A stretch of DNA of 64,000 nt, taken from positions 248,001 to 312,000 of the forward strand of contig JAIXMQ010000031.1 of the NCBI GenBank assembly GCA_025716855.1. Reading direction: 5' to 3'. A program made the translations under genes and the position numbers. Of this stretch, positions 1-9,519 are shown in pieces. The first letter of the stretch is position 1. The number at the start of each line of letters is the position of its first letter. The notes under the pieces were generated by a model. That model made no database searches and was not told where the DNA came from. It saw only the letters and a program-made list of their open reading frames with translations. This DNA is from Pilaira anomala (Eukaryota > Mucoromycota > Mucoromycetes > Mucorales > Mucoraceae).

Positions 1-39
1 TGGAATCCAGTTCCTTTTTGTTTTTTTTTGTCTATTTAG

Positions 40-716
40 TTATGTGGCAAGAGTGGATAAAGGTAAAGATAATTCAGTGATTTGAAGGGTATAAGTCAAT
101 GGAGAAGGAGCCATTGATTTGATTGGTTGGGAGTCCTTTTTTAAAGTCTCCTGTTCTGTTTGTTGAATGAGAACAGGTGATGCCAATCGGGTCAGCGAAG
201 CATTAACCTGACATAACTCATTTTGGACATTCAATTCTAAAGTCTTGCCTTCTTCCATTCCTTTTTCAATATTGATAATGAAACCTTTTTCGCTATAAGA
301 TTGATATTTGATTTGTGATGGAGCTACTTTGGTACGGTTCTTCTTTAATAAAGAGCAATGAATAGGTCTACGATGATCAAACATAGTCTTGATTTTAATA
401 GGGTCCATTGCAATGGAGTAATATGCTTTCTTGGTTCTTGAATCAAATCGAATAGGTTTTGCAAGTACTTGACCTAAATGAATCTATCAAAATATTTTTA
501 TTAAAAATTTAAATTTTCAATGGTAACTCAAGCTTTCTATAATAAACTTACCAAAATTCCCCATTCATCTCTTGTAGAACGAATGATTCTTTTTTCAATT
601 TCGCATAATGCAAATGATTGGAATAATCGGCAGGTACTTTCAATTCGTACGAGATCAGTAATAGATACATATTCAAAGATGTTTGAGATAATTTCAGTTG
701 GAAGAGAGTAATTCAT
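40..716 (-). CDS. F-box protein, about 202 aa
   Basis: Two exons are seen, 716-552 and 483-40, joined by an intron with a GTAAGT donor and GATAG acceptor. The join keeps the frame and gives about 202 residues. Near the N-terminus the stretch LPTEIISNIFEYVSITDLVR and the following CRLFQSFA match the F-box consensus (LPxEIxxxIFxYLxxxDLxxxxxVCRxF). F-box proteins link substrates to Skp1-cullin ubiquitin ligases. The remainder has no repeat domain that I recognise, so the substrate is unknown. An in-frame ATG at 758 would add 14 hydrophobic residues. I prefer the start at 716 because it sits just ahead of the F-box, as is usual. Confidence 0.72.
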
Positions 717-1383
717 TTCTAATACATTAAAGAATACAGAAAAAAAAAATATAATCAAAAAAGTCAGCTCTTTTATATATTGAACAATGGTGATAATTTA
801 ACAAAACAAGATAGATAATAAATCAACTCCGTGATTGAACCCAGATTACTTTTAACCAAAATGAGAATATGGAAAAGAAGTGGGACCAAAATATTTGATC
901 GATAAACAAATATTAATCCGTATAGGTTTCCGAATATTTTAAACAGTGTAAAAAGAGGTCATTGTGCATAAAATATGGCAAAGATCAAATCTTGATTAAA
1001 AGAGTAGTTATCTAAATAGAAATTTATACTATATTCTTCTGTATTTGAGAATCTTTTACATATGCCACTTTTTTATTTTCTGCACACTTTTTCTATTTTA
1101 CATTGGCTAGCTTGGGTTCCCCGATCCTATTTAGTGTCATCATCGGGGTTATTTTGAATTCTTTAAGTAAAATCAAACAAAATTTAAAGACGAAGCTTTT
1201 ATCAACCAAGGTTGGTGTTACCACAGATACGTCAGGGACAAATTGATCATTTCATAATTTTTAAATACACTTCCTTTTCTTTACGAAATCCACAATAATT
1301 ATACAACGTTTTACTCAATTTGTTTTGCTTTTAAATTTCTTTTATTTACACAATTTTATTTTTATTTATTTTCTTTCTACTAT
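717..1383. other. Intergenic region upstream of the F-box gene
   Basis: No coding signal is seen on either strand. The stretch is AT-rich and should hold the promoter of the minus-strand F-box gene and the 3' end of the bL35m transcript. A 7-bp stem (CCCCGAT with ATCGGGG, about 1118-1147) is present but may be chance. Confidence 0.5.
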
Positions 1384-1804
1384 TTATTTGGAACAAGAAT
1401 AAGGCAATGCCTTTCTAAGCATTTTCTTTTGTGTTTTATCGACAAAAACTGTTCTGGAAAGACGGTTGGTTCTTTCAGCTGAAAATCCAGAGTTTAAATG
1501 ACGAAGACCCACTTGCCAACGCTTATAATTACCATTAGCAGTAGGCATGAATCTATTCGTATAATTTGAGTTTATCTTGTTTTTTTTTTTACTTTCTCAA
1601 TTTTTTGTTTTGTTTACTGCGTTGTTACCTCTTTTTGGCACCAGAGTGAGACTTCAACTTTGACATGGATCTAGCAGATTGACCCAAAGGTGCCAATGTC
1701 TTGGTAATCAAGTTACTTGTAGAATTAACTATTCGTTTACAACTTAGATCTATGCATAATATCTTTTTCTCATTCTATTTTATTTTACCTAATGCACGAA
1801 ACAT
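1384..1804 (-). CDS. Mitochondrial large-subunit ribosomal protein bL35m
   Basis: Three exons (1804-1789, about 1752-1632, about 1550-1384) with good splice sites give about 101 residues. Residues 35-46 read MSKLKSHSGAKKR, the diagnostic bL35 N-terminal motif (K-x-K-T/S-H-S-G-A-x-K-R). This is followed by RHLNSGFS and ends near LRKALPY, like the bL35 C-terminus. The first 30 or so residues are Ser/Thr/Lys/Arg-rich with few acids, which fits a mitochondrial targeting peptide. The protein would be part of the large mitoribosomal subunit. The first exon is only 16 nt, so automated gene callers may miss it. It is divergent from the coiled-coil gene starting at 1978. Confidence 0.85.
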
Positions 1805-1977
1805 GACTTGAAAGCAGGGGGGTTGAAAATAAAAAAAAAGAACACTTTCACCATAACTGCCCCCCACATAATTCGCTCCTGAAAGAACGCGAGCAACACA
1901 GTCACTTTTTTTTGTATAAAATCCAAAACGAAGCTTTTTAAGCTCAGTGTATTCAACCATCTTTGTATATAGATATC
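1805..1977. promoter_or_regulatory. Shared divergent promoter, bL35m and coiled-coil gene
   Basis: Only 173 bp separate the two divergent start codons. The stretch includes a G6 run, a C6 run and poly-A/poly-T tracts, with no coding potential of its own. Regulation of both genes from this short region is inferred from the layout. Confidence 0.45.
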
Positions 1978-2766
1978 ATGAGTAACCACAATGTAGATCC
2001 AAACGTGTTAAAAGCTCAAATGCAATCACTTGAACAGTTAAGGTTAGAAAAAAAAGCACTTAATACATCCAGTTTCTTGTCTTAACGGAAAAACTCTAGA
2101 CAAAAGACACAATCTCTTGTCGATTGTAAAGCAACATTACTATCAAAAACAGAAATTTTGGATCAAAAAAAGAGTTTATTAGAAGAAACAAATTCAGAAA
2201 GACAACGATTACAACGAGAAAAAAAAATATTAAGAGAGATGTTACATAATATTAATCAAGACATGAACTCGGTAATAAAAAATAAAAGCATTGCTGTCAA
2301 AAAAAAAAAGAGAAACAAACTCTACCATGGTCCTAAAATTGAATAATAGCTATTGGAAGCAGAGCAATCTTTAGCAAAAGAAAGCGAAGATCTTGAACGA
2401 TCTGTCAAAAAATTAAAACATGAACAGTATGAACCTTTACATGGTAAACAATAGAAATGAAACGATTGAACAAAAAGACATGCACTTAAAAAAAAAGGAC
2501 GATTGTAAATATTTTAGATCAAGTAAATGAAATTCGTTTACAGAATGGTTTAACCAAATTACCACATATTCAACAAGAATTAGAAGCAAGGATGGCCAAG
2601 TAAATATTAAGCAACTTACTCTCGCTCATTACGTTATCATTAACATTTGTATATATATATTAGGATTTTAGAAGATAGAAGAGTAAAGTGGCAGCAAGAA
2701 GAAAGCGAATCTTCTGCATCGCCTACACCAAAACGAAGAATGACAGGTAGACCAGGAAGATCATAA
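1978..2766 (+). CDS. Small coiled-coil protein of unknown function, 171 aa
   Basis: Five exons (1978-2042, 2100-2271, 2350-2443, 2518-2599, 2664-2766) join in frame to 516 nt. Introns 1 and 2 are multiples of three, and intron 1 carries an in-frame TAA, so reading straight through would look like a broken gene. Residues from about 12 to 150 are rich in Leu, Glu, Lys and Gln with heptad-like spacing, so a long coiled coil is likely. The tail is Ser/Glu-rich, then basic, ending KRRMTGRPGRS, which resembles a minimal AT-hook (GRP core). I do not recognise the family. A kinetochore or spindle-pole coiled-coil subunit is possible but unsupported. Confidence 0.65.
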
Positions 2767-2908
2767 TCAACTTTGAATCATACAAATAAACTTTTTCTTG
2801 TGTGTTTTTTTTACAACTATTTCCCGATCCTTTTATTATTATTTTATCTACCTCTCTTTATCGTTCTTTTTATATATATATATATATCATTTACTCTCTT
2901 TCCGCAGA

Positions 2909-4554
2909 ATGGGATCAAATTTTTCAAAACTAAAAGAAAAGAAACACGAAGAGACATCAGTAGTATCTTCAAGTAATTCGTCCGGTAAATCATTACTCTA
3001 TAAAATCCAAACAACTTTACAACACGATCGATTTTCCAAAGATAACTCGGAAAAAACGAATGATTACACAGAATCGTCTATCAATAAAAAGAAAAGAAGA
3101 TTATTAAGACGTAAATTAAATACAGTGGAACAAGATGAGTCTTATTCATCACCTGATGAAGATTTGGTTTCTAAACCCAACAGTCCAGTAATTTCGGCTA
3201 CTGCTTACTTAGAAAGCGAACAGCATTCATTCTCACAATCTTCTATAGATCCCGTACTATCACATAACCTCGCTCCCAGTGGGCACAGTGCCTCTGTAGA
3301 AGACAATCAAGATTTAACTCCTGATTCTTCTAGACCAATAAGCAAGTTGGAGAATTCAACATTGTCAGACAAAAGCCATAGCCAAATAAGCTTATGGTTA
3401 CAAAATTTATGCAGTCCAAAAAACAACCTAGCTATATTACAGCAAAACATCGCTTCCAGCATCTTTCTTCGAACCGATAATGGTCCTGCTCAGAGAAAAG
3501 AAAAAGATAGACAACAAAGACTAGTAAGCAATTATGCATGAATTAAATTTAAAAAATTGCTAAATACATTTTTTTTTGTTTTAGCATTATTTGCTAAAGC
3601 GAATTTGGAATGGTCTCTATCGAGCAAAGTTGAATGACCCTAAGGTCGTTGTCAACTGGTGTTGTGGTATTGGTTTATGGGATATGGAAATGGCTTCACT
3701 ATTTCCAGAAAGTCATGTTGTTGGGGTCGATTTCAAAGAAGCAACTTTATCTAATTTACAGTACAGTTGTCCCAACTTAGAATTTAGACATGTCGTGATT
3801 CATGATCATTATACCGGGCTAGAGTCATTTGAGTCCAACTCAGTAGATTATATTATGATGAGAGATATATGGTTTATTAATGCACCTGTCTCAAAATGGG
3901 ACGTTGTACTAGAGGAAGCATTTAGGATTTTAAAACCAGGCGGTTGGATTGAATTATCAGAACATTGTAATATGTTATTTTTCTTTACACAAAAATAACA
4001 TGCACTGAACAAATCCCCTTTTTTTTATATATATATATTTGTAGCCTTAAGTATACAATCACCTGGTCCATGCACTAAAAAACTGGATACGTACTATCAA
4101 GCATTTTTCTCAGAAATAGGCATTGATAAAGATATCGAATTTAAACTCGGTCGATTCTTGACCAAGTCAGGATTTACACATGTTGATCAAGAAGAAATCG
4201 TGATACCTTTAGGAGAATGGCCTGCTAGTGATGGTACACAATATTATTATTCTTTTTTAGCAGTTTGTTTCTCGCTAACTTTTTTACAAAAAAAAAAAAA
4301 AAATTTAAGGGCTGAGAGAGACAGGATATCTATTAAAAGATTGGGCTCTAAGATCCATGAGAGGATTATCGAAATGGGTGTGTGATATAAACCATATTGA
4401 ACCATCTGAAATGAATCAAATGATTGCATTATCCATGGATAAAGAAATTGATGAATACCATTCTTATATCTCCTGGACATCTTATACAGCACAGAAGCCA
4501 TCAACGAATTATACCGAAAGTCCACAACACAGCGACGATTCTGTTTCTATCTAA
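2909..4554 (+). CDS. SAM-dependent methyltransferase with disordered, myristoylation-like N-terminus
   Basis: Four exons (2909-3523, 3585-3966, 4045-4233, 4310-4554) give about 476 aa. The C-terminal half is a class I methyltransferase fold of the LaeA/UMTA-like fungal type. It has a motif-I equivalent (VVVNWCCGIGLWDMEMA), the acidic end of strand 2 (VVGVDF), motif II/III (SVDYIMMRD) and LKPGGWIELSEH. Motif I has CCGIG where many relatives have D/ExGxG. The N-terminus MGSNFSKLKEKK fits the N-myristoylation consensus (Gly2, Ser6, downstream Lys) and is followed by about 190 Ser/Asn/Lys-rich residues with no predicted fold. The substrate is unknown. The stop lies 19 bp from the stop of the convergent SHQ1 gene. 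Confidence 0.8.
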
Positions 4555-4573
4555 CATATATATTTTTATTTAT

Positions 4574-6273
4574 TTACAAAATCATTTCAGCTCTTTGCAT
4601 ATCCTGATCATTTTCTTGTTCCATTTCTCCTTCCATATCCTTCATTTGTTCAGCAATTTGTTCTAATTCTTCAATATCCCAGCCGAGTTCATTCTTTTCT
4701 ATCTTAAAATGATGAAGTTCGTGAGCTAACGTTTTTAATACATTATCACTAATAAAAATAAAAAAATTGTATTAGCTTAGAATATCGAAAACTGATTTTA
4801 ACACATTACTTTGAGTGTTGAATCCAGACACAATAATCATCTAAAAAGATTTTACTATAAACGTAATACACATCATGATGGTCAAACAAATATTTCATAT
4901 CTAACAATGCCTTCAAGATGGCTCGTTTGCCAAGCTTAAACATAATATAAACATCTTGCAATACTTTTTCACATAATGGAATATTTCTATAAAGGGGATA
5001 TGTCAACGCACGTCTGTAACATGAAATAATGACATCTTTCAAAGTTGTAAATTGCTGAATAATAAAAAAAGAAGGTTAGTCCAGTACGTCATTAATAAAT
5101 TTAAAACACTTTACATCAAGAGATGAAATAGTTGGACTGATTCTACCAATACACCAGACTGATTCAACATTATTATCTCCTTCCGTCACACGATAGTTAT
5201 AACAATATGCAAACATAAGATCGACTAATCCAAGATAGGTAGATTTTTCGTAAGATAACAAGTATTCCTTATTGGGCAAATCTCTCATGACAGCATCCTC
5301 TTTACTGCTAAACTTTAAAAGTGTTTCGTTTGCGTCTTCGATGGACAATCCATCCATGTCTAAATCACCTGAGGCGTCCATTGGAGTAATCTCTTGAATT
5401 AAAGGCTTATTTGCCTTTACTTCTGCTGACTTTGCATTCTTTTGTAAACGTTTTAATTCCTTTGAAAATACGGTCTTATATTTGATCAGGTCGTTGATTT
5501 CGTCATTGTTAATATAATCCATACAGTAATGATCTTCGTCAAAATGATTATTTTCAGATTCTATACGTTCTGCACGCCTACTTTCAGGCGTTGACTTTTC
5601 AGGTTCACTAATTTCGTTAATCTCGTTCATAGTTTCTTGTACATGAGTAAAATATCCATGGTATTGGTTATTAAAACCGTATTGAGCAGTAACAGAAAGT
5701 TCAGGCGTAGCTGACACTTCTTGAGGCAGTTCCCAGTTGAAATCAATTGCGTCTTGGATCTCGGTTTCTCCTAACGTATTTTCCTCTGTACTACCACCTA
5801 CTACTTCAATCAACGGCTTTTTAGGTTGATTTGATTGAATGCTGGTTTCACCAGTTCTGGCTAATAGTTTCGTCAATAAATCAAGGTCGGGAAAGTGTTC
5901 CCCTTTAGTTTCTTTGGTGACACGAATCGTAAATTGACCGGCTGAAGGGTCATATACTGCTTTTGAATCATCGTCTTCGAGAATATTTCCTGGTAAGTGA
6001 AGTCTTGTATTTTTATTAGCTTGAATAGTCCGTATATATATATAAAAAAAACCCTAGTTTTTTTGTTACCTCAAGAAATATGGACGTAAATAGAATCTGA
6101 ATTCACTTCCTTCTACATGAAGATCAACGTCTTGTGCCTACAGAAATGCTTTTTAGTGTTTAAATTTCGTTTTTATTTTATTTTGTAAGAAGCCATACTC
6201 TGACATAAGGGGTATTAATAACAATAGTAATAGAATCGTTATCTTGATCTACTTTAAATGTAGGTGTGATCAT
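4574..6273 (-). CDS. SHQ1: H/ACA snoRNP assembly chaperone SHQ1
   Basis: SHQ1 binds the pseudouridine synthase Cbf5/dyskerin and keeps it free of RNA until H/ACA snoRNP assembly. The N-terminus begins MITPTFKVDQD and continues with TPYVR, DVDLHVEGSEFRFYVHPYFLRL and FTIRVTKETKGEHF. This is the CS (Hsp20-like) domain of SHQ1 with its typical spacing. After an acidic, Ser/Glu-rich linker comes the helical Shq1 domain: YLGLVDLMFAYCYNYRVTEG, WCIGRISPTISSLD, then SCYRRALTYPLYRN. The coding region is split by several short introns (for example about 6190-6140, 6070-6020, 5115-5055 and 4800-4750). It is divergent from the FRA10AC1 gene with 120 bp between starts. Confidence 0.9.
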
Positions 6274-6393
6274 TGCAAGAAAAGTAAAAGTGTAAAAGAG
6301 AATTTTTTTTATTTTTTTCCTTTTGACTGCTTTCAAATATGTACCAAAAGTAACACTTTTCGGTCAACTGTTTTATTTTTCCTTAATTTCGAA
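6274..6393. promoter_or_regulatory. Shared divergent promoter, SHQ1 and FRA10AC1-like gene
   Basis: 120 bp separate the two start codons. The stretch is T-rich on the plus strand with several pyrimidine runs. Two nuclear RNA-related genes may be co-regulated from here; this is inferred from spacing only. Confidence 0.4.
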
Positions 6394-7352
6394 ATGTCTT
6401 CAAGCAAGCGTTCAATTAGTCAATGTTTTAAAAACGAATTCCATGGAACAGACGCTGTAAAGTAAATAAGTACAGAAAAAAGATTCACTCTTCTTTTTTT
6501 ATTTGTTGAGAAGGTCTAACCCTTAGTTTTCTCATGTGTAGTATACACGCCATAAAAAACTGATTGCAGACTATGTACAATATTATCGTTTAAAACAGCC
6601 AGATAAGACACCTTCCATTTATAAAACAGAGCTCGACATTCTTCATGAAAACCACAAGTAAACTATTAATATAGAAATTGGGTAGAGCGAACTATTGACT
6701 TAATTTTACGTGTTAGATTTGTAAGAGAAGATACAGATAATGGCTCTACTTGGGAGCAACGTGTAGCCAAAAAATATTATGATGCGCTTTTTAAAGAATA
6801 TGCTATTTGCGAGCTTAAACATTATAAAGAAGGTAAAATAGCTTTACGCTGGAGAATTGAAAGGGAGGTTGTTTCAGGAAAGGGTCAGTTTATATGTGCT
6901 TCCACAAGATGCGATTCAACTGAAGGATTGAAAAGTTGGGAAGTGAATTTTGGATATATCGAGGACGGAGAAAAGAAGAATGAGCTAGTAAAAGTAAGAT
7001 TATGCCCCGGTTGCTCAGATAAATTAAATTACAAGACGAAAATGAAATTAGCCAAAACCCTAAAGACTGCGGAAAAGGAGAAGAAAATGAAACGCAGAAA
7101 AAGAAGTGGCAAATCTAATTCTGATAAAGAAGAAGAATCGTCATCTTCTAGGGGTTCATCTTCTGATTCATTCGGTAATAATACATACAGTTTATGATTC
7201 TTTTTGTTCTAATTTTAATTATAGATTATGAAGAAGAGAAAAATTTTGTGCCAAAAACAGAGCAATCTATATGGAGCCAACCATTGGAAAAGAAAGAAGA
7301 AAAATCGAAAGAAGAAGAATATGAAGATTATTTTGCTGATTTACTCCAGTAG
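6394..7352 (+). CDS. FRA10AC1 family nuclear protein
   Basis: Human FRA10AC1 is a nuclear protein associated with spliceosomes. Conserved blocks are visible in order: RHKKLIADYVQYYRL, TELDILHENHK, TWEQRVAKKYYDALFKEY, WRIEREVVSGKGQFICA, GLKSWEVNFGYIEDGEKKN and LVKVRLCPGCSDKLNY. A Lys/Arg/Ser/Glu-rich tail ends in EEYEDYFADLL, matching the acidic C-terminus of the human protein. Cysteines in the CAST-C and CPGC pairs may bind zinc. At least three introns are needed (about 6463-6540, 6658-6716 and 7180-7224). The stop lies 149 bp from the stop of the convergent repeat-protein gene. Confidence 0.88.
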
Positions 7353-7501
7353 GAATGCATGAAATCCACATTTAATTCTTTAGTTCATTCAATTTAAAAT
7401 AAAAAATGACATATCAAACTCTTTATAAAATGAAGTATTTTTATTACTATGGTCATGAATGTTATATATAAAAAAAGGAGTTAGGAATTACTACTATGAA
7501 T

Positions 7502-8773
7502 TTAATCTTCGGCTTCCTCTGGGGCTCCAGGGATAACCATTGTGCTACAACATCCTGTGGCATTTTCACAATCATCTTGGATAGAGTCAAGCATATCTCT
7601 ACAGCGTTTATAATCATCTGTGAGTGATCCAGGCGACTTTTTAAAAAATTCACAGTCTTCTGTATTTTCAATTCCTTTACATTTCTCTTTTATTCCAAGA
7701 TTAAGTTCAGCGAATTTATTATCAGGACATGCCGAATTGTACCCAGTAACACCTTCAGAAACTTTTGGACAGTCACCGCAAACACACAGTCCAGCAAACA
7801 TAACTGGTGCCTTACCAGCAGGACAACTGCATTGTAATAAGTTTGATGATGCGGGAGAAACAGGAGCTACATTCCCTTGAGCAACGGCTGGTGCTTTAGG
7901 AGGAACATTTACTTGTGGAGCTGTTGGCGCTTTAGGAGTGACATTTCCTTGAGGAGCAACTTGTGCGTGATATACTATATTTGCTAGTTGGGCCATGGGT
8001 GCTGGTTGTGCAACTGATACAGGTGCGGGCGCTTGTTGGGCAACTGATGCTTGTTGTGCAACTGATGCTTGTTGGGCAACTGGTGCTTGTTGGGCAACTG
8101 GTGCTTGTTGGGCAACTGGTGCTTGTTGAAGAGCTGGTGCTTGTTGGAGGACTGGTGTTTGTTGGAAAACTGGTGCTTGTTGAAGAACGGGTGCTTGTTG
8201 GGCAACTGATGCTTGTTGGGCAACTGATGCTTGTTGGGCAACTGGTGCTTGTTGTTGAACAGCGGGTACTTGTTGAACAGCGGGCGCTTCTTGAAGAACG
8301 GGTGCTTGTTGAAGAACGGGTGCTTGTTGAAGAACGGGTGCTTGTTGAAGAACGGGTGCTTGTTGAAGAACGGGTGCTTGCTGAGCAACTGATGCTTGTT
8401 GGGCCATTGGTGCCTGTGGAGTAACGGGTGTTTGTTGGATAGCAGGTACTTGTTGGGCAGCATATGCTTGAGAAGCAATATGTTGTTCAGGTACTGCATT
8501 TAATTGAGGAGTAGCTGGTACTTGCTGAGCCATTAGTGCTTGAAGAGCTACAGTTGCCTGCTGTTCTACATTTGGCTGGTAATAATTCGAGGGTGCTGAT
8601 GCCGCAAACGCTTGAGGTCTAACTGCTTGAGCTACAGCTGCTTGTTGAGCCATTAAAGCTCCTAGCTCAGCCAATGTAACCGCTTGAGATGGTGGCGGCA
8701 TAACTGCAGCAAATGTCTGGATAGCAATTGTGGCAAATAATACACTTATCAAGAGGGTTTTAGGTGGTCTCAT
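7502..8773 (-). CDS. Secreted repeat protein with Q/A/P hexads and Cys-rich C-terminal domain, 423 aa
   Basis: A single uninterrupted reading frame. Residues 1-22 (MRPPKTLLISVLFATIAIQT and following) look like a signal peptide with a likely cut after FAA. Residues about 105-265 are tandem 6-residue units of the type QQAPVL/QQAPVA/QQASVA (roughly two dozen), encoded by an 18-bp minisatellite. The C-terminal 110 residues hold about 14 cysteines (CSCPAGKAP, LCVCGDCP, CKGIENTEDCEF, NATGCCS) and look like a compact disulphide domain. There is no GPI-signal-like hydrophobic tail, so a secreted or wall-associated protein is inferred. I do not recognise the family. The repeat should vary in length between strains. 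Confidence 0.75.
   Translation of the reverse strand: MRPPKTLLISVLFATIAIQTFAAVMPPPSQAVTLAELGALMAQQAAVAQAVRPQAFAASAPSNYYQPNVEQQATVALQALMAQQVPATPQLNAVPEQHIASQAYAAQQVPAIQQTPVTPQAPMAQQASVAQQAPVLQQAPVLQQAPVLQQAPVLQQAPVLQEAPAVQQVPAVQQQAPVAQQASVAQQASVAQQAPVLQQAPVFQQTPVLQQAPALQQAPVAQQAPVAQQAPVAQQASVAQQASVAQQAPAPVSVAQPAPMAQLANIVYHAQVAPQGNVTPKAPTAPQVNVPPKAPAVAQGNVAPVSPASSNLLQCSCPAGKAPVMFAGLCVCGDCPKVSEGVTGYNSACPDNKFAELNLGIKEKCKGIENTEDCEFFKKSPGSLTDDYKRCRDMLDSIQDDCENATGCCSTMVIPGAPEEAED
7980..8460. repeat. 18-bp coding minisatellite
   Basis: Tandem 18-bp units on the plus strand of the type GGTGCTTGTTGGGCAACT, with variants GAAGAACG and GGGCAACTGAT, encode the hexads of the secreted protein. Two homogenised sub-blocks are visible: about 8285-8380 (LQQAPV type) and about 8035-8125 (AQQAPV/AQQASV type). 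This suggests local expansion by slippage or unequal exchange. Confidence 0.9.
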
Positions 8774-9519
8774 TTTATTAATATTTGAATAACAATTGAA
8801 TAACAGAAAGAGAGAAAAACAAAAGTTTATTTCAGTTTCTTTTCCTTTATTTATAAATTGTTTGAGGAGTGAAAAAAAAGAGCAATGCAGACATCAACTT
8901 AGAACATGAAATACATAAATCAAGTAATACAAAAGACAGTACATATAGAAAAGATGACTGTAAGTCCCATCTAATCCCTTGAGACAGCCCCTATAATCCT
9001 ACAGTTTAATATATATAACTATAGAAAGAAGATAGAAATAATATCATGCCTACTGCTGCATGGTACATTTAGAATTGTATATTCGATTGTAATCGAAGAA
9101 GTAGTTATACTTGTTTATTTTTGAATAAACAAATATATGTATTGGCCTATACAAAAACATTTATCGTTTTCACGCACTGGGTTAAAAGGCACGCGTCATG
9201 AATAACTACTTTTCAGCAGGAGATGCATTTGTCCCCTTGCATTCAATAGTTATAATTTCCAATTATTCAGGAGACTTCTGTCTCGTATGAATGCATTTAC
9301 ATAACACCCTCAATTCATCAAATCCCTTATTTTTATTTTACTTTTTAATTTTTTTAGCTTAAAGTGGTATAAAATTACATTGGTTCAAGAAAAGTTTTTA
9401 GTCCAGAAGAAAGAAAAAGAAATACTAACATTAATAACAACTCCGTATTTTCAGCCATAATATTCCAGAATAAAATGGTGGAGCGAGATAACTGCGCTTG
9501 TTTTATTTGTAGAGTCTAG
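8774..9519. other. Intergenic region between repeat protein and WDR81
   Basis: No reading frame of note. It should contain the promoter of the secreted repeat protein, next to 8773, and the 3' end of the WDR81 transcript. Confidence 0.5.

Noticed and set aside
1118..1147. 7-bp stem with CCCCGAT/ATCGGGG as a terminator or operator
   Set aside because: Too short and weak in a eukaryotic AT-rich region; could be chance.
1775..1989. Two overlapping minus-strand frames upstream of bL35m
   Set aside because: They lie across the shared promoter and have no conserved motif; only MFRAL at the end is real coding.
2041..2100. In-frame TAA in the coiled-coil gene, suggesting a pseudogene
   Set aside because: A 57-nt intron with an AG|GTTAGA donor, CTTAAC branch point and CTAG acceptor removes it and keeps the frame.
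4310..4390. Apparent frameshift at the end of the methyltransferase
   Set aside because: Careful codon reading from the acceptor at 4309 gives one continuous frame (ETGYLLKDWALRSMRG); no frameshift exists.
7963..8499. Long plus- and minus-strand frames inside the repeat protein
   Set aside because: They are mirror frames of the 18-bp minisatellite; only the frame with a signal peptide and Cys-rich domain is credible.
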